From NCBI RefSeq assembly GCF_019048865.1, contig NZ_CP077604.1, forward strand, positions 4,526,001-4,590,000: a DNA stretch of 64,000 nt. Reading direction: 5' to 3'. The notes under the pieces are model-generated. The model was not told where the DNA came from. It worked only from the letters and a program-made list of their open reading frames with translations, and searched no databases. Source of the stretch: Aquihabitans sp. G128. Its GTDB lineage: Bacteria > Actinomycetota > Acidimicrobiia > Acidimicrobiales > Iamiaceae. This document shows positions 25,782 to 33,729 of the stretch, piece by piece; the first letter of the stretch is position 1; each line of letters begins with the position of its first letter. The position numbers were made by a program, and so were the translations under genes.

Positions 25782-27012
25782 TCAGTTCACCTGCCAGAGG
25801 CTGTCGGTGGCGGTGCCGGCCCGGTAGACGAACAGGTCCTCGCGTGCCGCGGTGGTGAAGTGGCCGGTGACGAGCGAGACGTCGGGCCCGCCGGCGAACC
25901 AGGGGATGAGGCTCTCGTTGCGGGTGGCCTTGAGGCTGGGGCCCCCGGGCAGCAGCGACCACACCACGTCGGTCGTCGGGTAGCTGGCCGGCTGGTGCCG
26001 GCCCTTCGCCGTGGCGTTGACGATCACGTCCTTCGGGCCGCCGCGCAGCACCACCTCGAAGCCGGAGGATCGCTGGGCCAGCGGCACCCGGGTGGAGCGG
26101 AAGGTGCCGTCGGCTCGGCCCTCCCACACGTACTGGGGGCCGTCCTCGACGGAGAAGCCGGCCTCGGTCTGGGCCGAGCCGGTCCACACGATGTCGCGGG
26201 GCCGGTCGCCGTAGGCGCTGAACCGGCCGACGCGGGGCGTGTAGCCGCCGTCGATCTTCAGGGTGGTGGCGGTGAAGGTCTTCCCCGTGCCGCCGTCGCG
26301 GCGCCAGAGCGGGTCGGGAGCCGTGCCGGGGCGGTACCAGAGCACGTCGGCGTCGCCGTCGCCGTCGAAGTCGCCGACCACCGGCGTGGCGGTGGCCGGA
26401 CGGGTGACCGTGCCGGTGGTGTCGGGCACGCCCGAGCCATCGTCGGGGAAGACCCAGAGCGCCGCCGGCGTCGCCGCGCCCGGGGTGGTGGCCGGCTCCC
26501 AGATCAGGTCGTCCTTGCCGGCGCTCGACTGGCTGTCGGGCAGGAGGATGGGCTTCAGGCCCGGGCCCTGCTCGGGGTTCGACACGGTGAGCCCGTTGGT
26601 GCCCGTCGCAGTCCAGAGCTGATCCGGTCCGTCGGGGGCGTACCAGTAGATGTCGTCTCGGTCGTCGCCGGTGAAGTCGCCGACCGTCGCCGTGTAGCCG
26701 GGGCCGAGCTGGGGGGGCGGGGACGTCGCGCTCGAACGGGTCCCCCAGCCCGCCGCCGCTCCAGCGGAAGTCACGGCCAGCGGACGAGTACCAGTAGATG
26801 TCGTCGAGGGCGGGGTCGGAGAAGCGGCCGACGACGGGGGAGAAGGTGCCGTTCACCCGCACGGCACCGTCTCGGACGATGGTGAAGAACGGAGGTGGGG
26901 CCGGCGTGGCCACCGCCGGCACGGCGGGCATGACCGAGCCGACGGCGGCGCCGAGGGCCAGGGCCGCGACGGCCATGCGGGTGGAGGTGCGCCGGATCAG
27001 CCGTGCCGCCAT
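25782..27012 (-). pseudogene. exported FG-GAP/VCBS repeat protein, one frameshift
   Basis: The product of about 409 residues has a signal peptide (MAVAALALGAAVGSVMPAVPAVA) and repeated FG-GAP-like units such as VVGDFDGDGDADVLWYRPG and VGDFTGDDRDDIYWYAPD, which form a beta-propeller on the cell surface. The reading frame breaks in a run of seven C on the coding strand near 26712. Removing one C joins DPFERDVPAP to QLGPGYTATVGDF without a gap. The rest is intact, so a consensus error or a reversible slippage is likely. The function is unknown, with adhesion or scaffolding usual. Confidence 0.82.
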
Positions 27013-27112
27013 GGGGTTCCCCTGCTTCGCCGCCCGGCCGATCGCCGGGATGCCCGCACGCTACGGCGCCGCCGGCTCCTGCGCCGGAGGCCGGTGGGCT
27101 CGATCGCGAGAG

Positions 27113-27146
27113 CGGGGGAGGCGGGCCGGTGGGCCCGCCTCCCCCG
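27113..27146. other. 15-bp GC hairpin in FG-GAP leader region
   Basis: Arms 27113-27127 and 27132-27146 pair perfectly around the loop GGTG. The hairpin lies about 100 bases upstream of the FG-GAP ATG and downstream of a possible promoter at 27247-27264 on the minus strand, so it could sit in a long 5' leader. It lies between divergent starts, which argues against a simple gene-end terminator. Confidence 0.6.
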
Positions 27147-27246
27147 TGTCCCGGCCGACGCTTCCCAGGCCGACCGGGACCGTTCCCGGTGGGCGGCCAC
27201 CGGGAGGTCGAGGTCGGGAGGGAGCGGGGAGCCCCGCCCGACGGCA

Positions 27247-27264
27247 TGCTACGGAAAAGTAGCA
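27247..27264. promoter_or_regulatory. TGCTAC-N6-GTAGCA palindrome
   Basis: TGCTAC-GGAAAA-GTAGCA is a perfect 6+6 palindrome. On the minus strand it reads TGCTACTTT, an extended -10-like sequence directed at the FG-GAP gene. Related sites occur at 15755-15772 and 31056-31075. Confidence 0.45.
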
Positions 27265-27343
27265 GAGGCGGTCGGTGTCGACAAGGGCGTCGGCACCGAT
27301 CGACGGCCTGCTCGCCATCCGGTCGTGTGCGAGGCTCCGCCCC

Positions 27344-28015
27344 ATGACCAACGGTGATGCGCTCGACCCGGCGGATGAACCGTGGGGCGACCCCGACGAG
27401 GACGGCACCTGGGGCGGCGACGACGGGACGTCGAGCGATCGCGACGCCGAGGGCTGGCGCGACGCGCTGGAGGTGCTGGCCCTCCTGGTCCTGCTGGGCG
27501 TGGTCGGCACCGTGGGCCAGGCGCTCTTCACCGGCCTCGGCTACTCGGAGGTCGTCGGGACCGACCCCGCCAGCCCGAGCCGGTGGACCTCGATCGCCAA
27601 CTTCCTGGTCCAGGGCGGCTCGGTGATCACCGCCGGCCTGGTCGCCCTGGCGCTGGGGCTCGTGCTGCTGGCGCCGGGACCCGTCGGCCGACGGGGTCGC
27701 TGGGCGCTCCAGGCCATCCCGCCCCTCGGCGTGGTGGTGGCCACCCTGGCCGTGCTCGGCATCGAAGAGGTGCTGCGCAACGCCGGGGGCGGCCTCGGGG
27801 GCTTCTCCGACGCGTCCGGCCCGGGCCACGCCGACCTCTACGGCAAGGTCGCCGGCGTCGTCGCCTTCGTCCCGGCCGTGGCGGTGGCCGCCTTCGCGGC
27901 GGCCACCGCCTGGCGGGCCCTCGCCGCCCTCACCCCGCGGCGAGCCCTCGTCGACGATCTCGACGGTGACGAGCCCTACGAGATCGACCTCGACCGGGAC
28001 GACCTCGAGCGCTGA
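27344..28015 (+). CDS. integral membrane protein of unknown function
   Basis: This 223-residue protein has an acidic Asp/Gly-rich N-terminus (about 45 residues), then four membrane helices (ALEVLALLVLLGVVGTVGQAL, VITAGLVALALGLVLLAPG, AIPPLGVVVATLAVLGIEEVL, GVVAFVPAVAVAAFAAATAW) and an acidic tail. I do not recognise the family. ATG 27344 was chosen as the first ATG in the coding region. The gene ends five bases from the converging GNAT-ACP gene. Confidence 0.75.
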   Translation: MTNGDALDPADEPWGDPDEDGTWGGDDGTSSDRDAEGWRDALEVLALLVLLGVVGTVGQALFTGLGYSEVVGTDPASPSRWTSIANFLVQGGSVITAGLVALALGLVLLAPGPVGRRGRWALQAIPPLGVVVATLAVLGIEEVLRNAGGGLGGFSDASGPGHADLYGKVAGVVAFVPAVAVAAFAAATAWRALAALTPRRALVDDLDGDEPYEIDLDRDDLER

Positions 28016-28019
28016 CGGG

Positions 28020-28862
28020 TCACCCCCGGACCGCGACCTCGCAGGCGACGAGCAGGTCGTGCACGGTCAGCCGCTGCTCGAAGGCGCTGAGCGCGAGGGG
28101 CCCGAGCGGCGCGACCCGAGCATCGAGCGCATCGACCAGCTCGAGGAGAGCGAGGGAGTCGAGGCCCAGGTCGTCGACGAGCGCGTGCCCGCCGGTGATG
28201 TCGTCGTGGTCGACGGCTCGTGGCGCCACCTCGCCGATCAGCGCCAGGAGCTCGGCGAACGTCGGGACGCCACCGCCCGCCGAGGTCGGCCTGGCGAGGG
28301 CGCAGGCGAGGAAGGGCTCGGCCCACAGCGCGTAGATGTGGAGGTCGACCACCTCCTGGCCGATCCGCACGTGGGCACGTCGCACGCCCTCGTGGGTGAG
28401 GCCCGGACGGCGATTGAGCAGGCGGGCGAGCTGGCCGGCCGGCCCGGCGGGCATCTCGACGGTCACCTTCCGCACGCCGGCGTGGCGGAAGGCGTAGTCG
28501 AGGAACACGTCGATCCCCTCGCCGGCGATGATGCCGGCGGTCGGGCGCCGCGGGTCGACGAAGGCGGTGAGCTCGCCGGTGCCCGAGAGCGGATCGAGGC
28601 CGTGCAGCCCGACGTGGCCGACCGCCAGCCCGGTGGCACGCTCGGTGAGCGCGAAGCCGAGCTCTCCGGTGATGAGGTCGGCGAACTGCTCCGGGCCCAC
28701 CAAGAGCCCGCGGGTGCGCCAGGTCGTGCCGGCGCCGCTGCACAGCGCGATCTCGTAGAGGCGGTCGATGCTCGCCAGCGCAGCGGGCACCAACCGGACG
28801 TGGCGACCTTCGAGCGGCCCACTCGCTGCCGCCTCGCGGTTCGGGTCCCGGGTGCCGGTCAT
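28020..28862 (-). CDS. GNAT N-acyltransferase fused to an acyl carrier domain
   Basis: This 280-residue protein has two domains. Residues about 18-190 are a RimJ/RimL-type GNAT (LEGRHVRLVPAALASIDRLYEIA, then GVRKVTVEMPA). After a short linker, residues about 200-280 form an acyl-carrier-like helical bundle with DDLGLDSLALLELV, where the Ser is the phosphopantetheine site. A GNAT carrying its own carrier suggests acyl transfer from a tethered thioester. Targets are unknown. The gene overlaps the upstream membrane-anchored gene by four bases (ATGA) and is last in a three-gene operon. A nearby phosphopantetheinyl transferase is not visible. Confidence 0.82.
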   Translation of the reverse strand: MTGTRDPNREAAASGPLEGRHVRLVPAALASIDRLYEIALCSGAGTTWRTRGLLVGPEQFADLITGELGFALTERATGLAVGHVGLHGLDPLSGTGELTAFVDPRRPTAGIIAGEGIDVFLDYAFRHAGVRKVTVEMPAGPAGQLARLLNRRPGLTHEGVRRAHVRIGQEVVDLHIYALWAEPFLACALARPTSAGGGVPTFAELLALIGEVAPRAVDHDDITGGHALVDDLGLDSLALLELVDALDARVAPLGPLALSAFEQRLTVHDLLVACEVAVRG

Positions 28863-29524
28863 CGGTCGGCTCGAGCCAGGGCTGCGGTCGCCCGGTCCTC
28901 GGCGGGTCGACAGCTCGGTTCTCCGAGCGGACGGGTGCAATAGGTCATCGGCATGACCACGTCGGCGTGGCCCCGCCTGCCGGTCTCGGTGACGTACGAG
29001 AGCCGCACGCCGAGCAGCGAACCGCCGGGAGCGCCGCCCGTGATGACCGCGTCGAGGTAGAGCTGGTACGAGCTGCCGCAGCAGCGGACCTCGCTGCCGA
29101 GCACGGGCCGCAGCTCGACCTGTCCTCGCCCGGCGTCGTGGTCGACCTGGGCCTGGAGGCCGCCGGGGACGAACGGACCCTGGAAGCGGGGATTGTCGTC
29201 ATCTCGCTCGACCATCAGCAAGCGGTGGAGGCGCATGCCGTCGGCACCGAGGCCCCGGACGGCCGTGATCCGAACCGAGCGGGCAGTCGGCACCCACAGC
29301 ACGCCGACGCCGCCGGTCATGAAGTGCTGGCCGACGGTGGCGCTGCCCTGCGAGTTGATGACGGCGGCCGATCCCGCAAGGGCCACGGCGACCCGGCTCG
29401 GCGTCACCGCCACCGGCCTCGGAGCGGTGGCCCTTCCTCCCACGATGCCCAGCGCCACGAGGCCGACGGCGGATGCGCCGAGGCGCCACCGGCGAGCGCG
29501 CGCTGAGGGCCTTCGGCCGGTCAC
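28859..29524 (-). CDS. membrane-anchored protein of unknown function
   Basis: This 221-residue protein has a basic N-terminus and one membrane or signal segment (LGASAVGLVALGIVGG), then an exported beta-rich region. A run of family-like blocks is visible (INSQGSATVGQHFMTGG, then VRCCGSSYQLYLDAVITGG and LSYVTETGRRGHADVVMP). Cys pairs are likely disulfides outside the cell. GTG 29524 overlaps the upstream stop (GTGA) and ATGA joins it to the GNAT-ACP gene. No known family was recognised. Confidence 0.75.
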   Translation of the reverse strand: MTGRRPSARARRWRLGASAVGLVALGIVGGRATAPRPVAVTPSRVAVALAGSAAVINSQGSATVGQHFMTGGVGVLWVPTARSVRITAVRGLGADGMRLHRLLMVERDDDNPRFQGPFVPGGLQAQVDHDAGRGQVELRPVLGSEVRCCGSSYQLYLDAVITGGAPGGSLLGVRLSYVTETGRRGHADVVMPMTYCTRPLGEPSCRPAEDRATAALARADR

Positions 29525-30999
29525 TGCCGGGTGCCACCGAGTGCGACGACGAAACCAGGATCGGCGTAGCGGTCGCCGGGGTTGCCGGTGTAGCCACAGA
29601 GGTACTTGGTGGTGTTCATCTTGTTCGTCCACGACGTGAACGCGTGCGTGGTCGCCGACACGCGCGACTTCTTCGAACGGGTGCGACTGCCCTGCACGCT
29701 GCCCATCACGCCGCCGACCGACGCGCCGAGCTTGAAGGTCGACCCGTTCTCGAACGATTGGGAGCTGCCCTGGCTCCGCTTGAGGCCGCCGCCGGGGTTG
29801 ATCTGGTAGGTGACCCCCTCGGTGGAGTCACCGCAGGGCCGGACGTACTTGTGCGTCTGCGGGTCGACGTCGAGGCGGTGCAGGATCGTCCTCGTCTGGC
29901 CGAGCACGGCGTTCGACTGGGCGAGGTCAGCGAGCTCGAGGCTCAGGTACGCGTTGGCGTAGGTCGTCGTCTGCGTGGCGTAGGTCCGCGGTATGTCGAT
30001 GCACTCGTAGAGCTGGGCCCACGCTCGCCAGTCGAGGCCGTAGATGTTGGCGGCCCGCGCCGACGTGACCAGGCCGGTGTAGTTGTTGACCGTCACCTCG
30101 TCGCCGGCACTGACCGAACCGCTGAGGACGCTCTCGCCGGACACCCCGAGCTTGACGCTGCCGAAGGTGGCGCTGAAGTCGGCCTTCAGCGAGACGTTGT
30201 CGGCACGTTCGACGAAGGTCGAGTTGGCCGTCAGGTAGTCGTTCTCGATGTCCCAGCTCACCGGCTCCGCCTGGTTGCCGTTCTTGTCGAGCTTGGGCTG
30301 GACGAGCGCGCTACCGGTGGTGATGTTCGCTGCCGGGAGCGGGATGATCGCCCCTGGTGAGACCACGGGCCGGCAGGTCGAGCTGGTGGCTGTGGTCGTC
30401 CCGCCAGCGGTCTGGCGGGCCGTGGTCGAGGGGGCGACGCGCGACGCGGGCGCGTCCGGCAGCTCGAGCCGGAGGCCACCTCCATCGGTCGATCTACGGC
30501 TGGAGCGCGAGGCCGGGGCCCCGCCATCGACACTCGTGCGGGTCCACGCGGCGATCGAGCGGTCCCAGGCCACCTGGACCTTGTCCGTGGTGACGGCGCC
30601 CCCGGGCGAGGACGTGACCAGCGTGACCGTGTGGAGCTGCCCGTCGGCCAGGCGTCCCGGGAGCGCTCGCAGCGCGAAGCGGCCCAGGGGATCGGTGAAC
30701 GTGTAGGCGAGGGGCACCAGGGCCTGGCCGGCATCCGGCGCGTAGTAGGCGTCGATGCGCGTCTGGGCCGGCGCGATGTCGCTCGCGGCGCCGATCGAGA
30801 CCGTTCCCTGGGCGAAGGCCGGCAGCCCGCTGGCGGAGGACTCGGGCAGGGCAGCGAAGCGATCGCCCGGTGGGAGCGGCGGCTGGCCCTGGGCCGGACG
30901 GGCGATCGCCGACGTGGCGGGAGTGAGGGCGGTGGTCGCGGAGGTGCCGAGGAGTCCGGCGATCGTGCCGAGACCGGTGAGGACCTTGCGTGGGGACAT
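29521..30999 (-). CDS. large exported protein of unknown function
   Basis: This 492-residue protein has a signal peptide (VLTGLGTIAGLLGTSATTALT), then a Pro-rich start. An N-terminal beta domain (ARIDAYYAPDAG-like, with TFTDPLGRFALRALPG) is followed by a Ser/Thr-rich linker near residues 170-210. The C-terminal half carries alternating polar/hydrophobic stretches (VSLKADFSATFGSVKLGVSG, STFKLGASVGGVMGSVQG) and ends KYLCGYTGNPGDRYAD. Such stretches can be beta-hairpins of a pore or fibre, but this is only a guess. ATG 30999 follows AGAGG. It is first of three overlapping genes. Confidence 0.78.
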   Translation of the reverse strand: MSPRKVLTGLGTIAGLLGTSATTALTPATSAIARPAQGQPPLPPGDRFAALPESSASGLPAFAQGTVSIGAASDIAPAQTRIDAYYAPDAGQALVPLAYTFTDPLGRFALRALPGRLADGQLHTVTLVTSSPGGAVTTDKVQVAWDRSIAAWTRTSVDGGAPASRSSRRSTDGGGLRLELPDAPASRVAPSTTARQTAGGTTTATSSTCRPVVSPGAIIPLPAANITTGSALVQPKLDKNGNQAEPVSWDIENDYLTANSTFVERADNVSLKADFSATFGSVKLGVSGESVLSGSVSAGDEVTVNNYTGLVTSARAANIYGLDWRAWAQLYECIDIPRTYATQTTTYANAYLSLELADLAQSNAVLGQTRTILHRLDVDPQTHKYVRPCGDSTEGVTYQINPGGGLKRSQGSSQSFENGSTFKLGASVGGVMGSVQGSRTRSKKSRVSATTHAFTSWTNKMNTTKYLCGYTGNPGDRYADPGFVVALGGTRQ

Positions 31000-31054
31000 G
31001 GCTGGTTCCTCTCGCCGGCAGGCCGGGGTCCGGACGTTCCGGGCCGCCTGCCAC

Positions 31055-31076
31055 GGTGCTACCCATGCGTAGCACC
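31055..31076. promoter_or_regulatory. GGTGCTAC-N6-GTAGCACC palindrome
   Basis: This perfect 8+8 palindrome lies 56 bases before the ATG of the exported protein and 55 bases after the stop of the kinase gene on the same strand. It may be an operator of the three-gene operon or the kinase terminator. Its core repeats the 27247 and 15755 sites. Confidence 0.5.
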
Positions 31077-31130
31077 ACGAAATACGAGGGGCAACCGGGT
31101 TTGCGGAGACCGGCGCGAGCGCCCGCTGGA

Positions 31131-32669
31131 TCAGCCGTTGAGGCGGGCGTGGATGGGCTTGTGGGCCTTGTAGAGCTTGAGGAACTCCTTGTACAGCGGG
31201 GCGTAGGCGGCCCGCGCCGTGGGGTCCGGGGTGAACTCGCGCTCGATGGTGACGGCGCGGTTGAGCTCGTCGAGCGTCTGGCGGCCCAGCGCCAGCCAGG
31301 CCACGAAGGCCGCACCGCGGGCGTTGGCGTGCTGGGGCTCGGCCACCCGGCGGATGGTCCGGTCGCACACGTCGGCGTGCACCTGGCACCACAGGTCCGA
31401 CCGGGCACCGCCGCCGATGAAGTTGAGCCCGTCCATGGGCTGCTTCACGAACCGCTCGACCGTGTCGAGCAGCCAGCGGCTGTTGTAGGCCACGCCCTCG
31501 AACACCGAGCGCACCAGGTCCGGCCGGTTGGTGGTGAGCGAGACGTTGTTCCACCCGCCGCGGATGGTGTGGTCGTCGACCGGGGTGCGCTCGCCGTTGA
31601 GCCACGGCGTGAAGATCACGCCGTGCGAGCCGGGCACCGAGGCGGCGGCCAGCTCGTTGGCCTCCTCCACGTCGCGGACCATCTGCGCCTGGTCCCGCAG
31701 CCAGAGCAGGGCGCCGGCGCCGACCTCGTGCTCGTTGGCCAGGAAGTACCGGCCGGGCACGGCCGAGGGGAGGGCGGCCTGGTTGTTGAGCAGGTCGGTC
31801 TTCTTGGCCGGCAGGTGGCACGACAGCCACGACGACGTACCCATGTAGAGGTGGCCCTCGTGGTCGCCCAGCGCCCCGGAGCCCACCACCGCGGAGTGGA
31901 CGTCGCCGGTGGCGGTCACGACCTTGGTGGCCGTCGAGATGCCCCACGCCTCGGCCACCGACGGCAGCACGGTGCCGATGGTGCTCGCCGAGGGCACCAG
32001 CTCCGGGAGCTGGGCTTCGGTGAGCCCGCACCACGCCAGCAGCTGTGGGTCGTAGCGCACGTGGCTGAGGTCGCGGTTGTCGGTGAGCCAGTGGGCGACG
32101 ATCGAGTCGTAGGAGGCCACCTGGCGGCCGGTGACCCGGGCGTTCAGGTAGTCGCACGGCTCCAGGAAGGCGTGGGCGGAGCGGTACACGTCGGGCCGCT
32201 CGTTGCGCAGCCAGAGGATGTGGGCCACCGGGTCCTTGCCCGAGTGGCTGGGGATGCCGCCGGTGCGCGAGATCCAGTGCTGGAGCCGGCGGGCGTCGTA
32301 GCCCGCCACGTTGAGGCGGCCCTTGATGACCTCCTCGATGTACGGCGCGCCGCGCGAGTCCATCCAGATCACCGCCGGGTGCAGGTGCTTGCCGGCCACG
32401 TCGACGGCCACGGTCCCGGACCACTGGCTGGTGATCGACACCGCCACGATGTCGTCGACGGCCACGTGGCCGGCGCCCACCACCCGCTGCACGGCGGCGG
32501 TGATGGCGGCCCACCAGGCGTCGGGGTCCTGCTCGGCGCCGCCCTCGCCGAGCAGCTCGATCGGGGTGGCCTCGAACTCGTGGGCGGTGATGTGCCCGGC
32601 GCTGTCGACCAGCGCCGCCTTCGGCCCGCCGGTGCCCAGGTCGATGGCCAGGACGTGCTCGTCACCCAT
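31131..32669 (-). CDS. FGGY-family carbohydrate kinase (xylulokinase-like)
   Basis: This 512-residue kinase has the N-terminal phosphate loop LAIDLGTGGPKAAL, the substrate region VIWMDSRG, the catalytic GDVHSAVVG and the C-terminal FIGGGARSDLWCQ. FGGY kinases phosphorylate xylulose, glycerol, ribulose or related sugars with ATP. The overall form is closest to xylulokinase-like proteins, but specificity is open. No isomerase or transporter lies nearby. ATG 32669 opens the conserved region. Confidence 0.92.
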   Translation of the reverse strand: MGDEHVLAIDLGTGGPKAALVDSAGHITAHEFEATPIELLGEGGAEQDPDAWWAAITAAVQRVVGAGHVAVDDIVAVSITSQWSGTVAVDVAGKHLHPAVIWMDSRGAPYIEEVIKGRLNVAGYDARRLQHWISRTGGIPSHSGKDPVAHILWLRNERPDVYRSAHAFLEPCDYLNARVTGRQVASYDSIVAHWLTDNRDLSHVRYDPQLLAWCGLTEAQLPELVPSASTIGTVLPSVAEAWGISTATKVVTATGDVHSAVVGSGALGDHEGHLYMGTSSWLSCHLPAKKTDLLNNQAALPSAVPGRYFLANEHEVGAGALLWLRDQAQMVRDVEEANELAAASVPGSHGVIFTPWLNGERTPVDDHTIRGGWNNVSLTTNRPDLVRSVFEGVAYNSRWLLDTVERFVKQPMDGLNFIGGGARSDLWCQVHADVCDRTIRRVAEPQHANARGAAFVAWLALGRQTLDELNRAVTIEREFTPDPTARAAYAPLYKEFLKLYKAHKPIHARLNG

Positions 32670-32769
32670 GCTGCGTGCTCCCGATCGCGAGGCCGGCGCT
32701 CGTCGCCCGACCGGCGGGCGATCCTAGGCCCGCCCCCGGTCTCGCCCGGCCGGACGGTACGGTCGCCGG

Positions 32770-32844
32770 GTGAAGTACCTCGTGGTGGTCGTCATCGTCC
32801 TGCTGCTGATCATCGTGCTGCGCACCCGGGGCCCTCGCCGGTAG
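32770..32844 (+). CDS. 24-residue single-helix membrane peptide
   Basis: A GTG at 32770 begins 24 codons: Met-Lys-Tyr, then an almost pure Leu/Val/Ile helix of about 14 residues, then a basic Arg-rich tail (RTRGPRR) and TAG. It lies 20 bases before the enoyl-CoA hydratase start. The composition and positive-inside tail suggest a real membrane microprotein. No strong ribosome site is visible, so confidence is moderate. Confidence 0.5.
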   Translation: MKYLVVVVIVLLLIIVLRTRGPRR

Positions 32845-32864
32845 CCGCACTACGGTCGCCGCCC

Positions 32865-33650
32865 ATGAGCGAACCCGAGCTGCTGGTGCGGGTGGCGGAG
32901 CACGTGGCCACCCTCACCATCAACCGCCCCGAGAAGCGCAACGCCCTGTCCTGGGCCGTGATGGGCGACATCCGCCGGGCGCTGGCCGACGCCAAGGCCG
33001 ACCCCGACGTGCGGGTGGTGGTGCTCACGGGTGCAGGGGAGAAGGCCTTCTGCGCCGGCGCCGACCTGTCGGGCATGGCCGAGGGCGCGGGCTACGCCGC
33101 CCTGCACGACGCCCGCGGAGAGCTGGCCCTGCTGTTCCGCGACCTCTGGGAGCTGGGCAAGCCCACCATCGCTCGCGTCCGTGGCTACGCCCTCGCCGGC
33201 GGGTTCGGGCTGGCCCTGGCGTGCGACCTGGTGGTGGCGGCCGACGACGCCGTCTTCGGCACGCCGGAGATCGACGTCGGCCTCTGGCCGCACATGATCA
33301 CCGTGCCCCTCACGCGCTCGATGCCGCCCAAGAAGGCGCTCGAGCTGATGATGACCGGCCGCCGGGTAGGCGCGGACGAGGCCGAGCACCTGGGGTTCGT
33401 CACCAGCGTCGTCCCGGTGGGCCGCCTGGAGATCGAGGTGGCCGACCTGGCCGCCACCCTCGCCGCCAAGAGCCCGGTCGCCCTCAAGCTCGGGCGGGAC
33501 AGCTTCTACGGCAGCTGGGACCTGGCGGCCGAAGAGGCCCTCCGCCTCCTGCACCCCCTGCTCACCGTGACCGCCTCCACCGAGGACGCCGCCGAGGGCA
33601 TCGCCGCCTTCCAGGAGAAGCGCCCGCCCCGCTGGGCCGCCGACCGCTGA
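32865..33650 (+). CDS. enoyl-CoA hydratase/isomerase family protein
   Basis: This 261-residue crotonase-fold enzyme has the oxyanion loop FCAGADLSGM near residue 64 and GYALAGGFGLALACDLVVA near 108. The position that normally holds the second catalytic Glu reads GTPEIDVGLWP, with a Glu present. It probably hydrates enoyl-CoA or isomerises a related acyl-CoA. Reaction type cannot be told within the superfamily. ATG 32865 opens the conserved core. The membrane microprotein lies just upstream. Confidence 0.92.
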   Translation: MSEPELLVRVAEHVATLTINRPEKRNALSWAVMGDIRRALADAKADPDVRVVVLTGAGEKAFCAGADLSGMAEGAGYAALHDARGELALLFRDLWELGKPTIARVRGYALAGGFGLALACDLVVAADDAVFGTPEIDVGLWPHMITVPLTRSMPPKKALELMMTGRRVGADEAEHLGFVTSVVPVGRLEIEVADLAATLAAKSPVALKLGRDSFYGSWDLAAEEALRLLHPLLTVTASTEDAAEGIAAFQEKRPPRWAADR

Positions 33651-33729
33651 GGCGGCGGCTGGCCGGCGGGCGGATCTCACCCGGTCGCGCCTGCGTGGAA
33701 CGGCGGCGGCCGTGCCAGGCTGGGCCCCC

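Larger units (their letters stand above)
27013..27343. other. 331-bp divergent intergenic region
   Basis: This is the only gap above 300 bases. It separates the start of the FG-GAP gene (minus) from a membrane protein (plus). It holds a 15-bp hairpin at 27113-27146, a smaller ACCGGGA/TCCCGGT hairpin near 27174-27191 and the palindrome TGCTAC-N6-GTAGCA at 27247-27264. No coding signal or tRNA is visible. Confidence 0.7.

Noticed and set aside
31000..32514. Upstream extension of the exported-protein frame into the kinase gene
   Set aside because: The extension is Arg/Ala-rich shadow of the FGGY kinase. The real start has a ribosome site and signal peptide at 30999.
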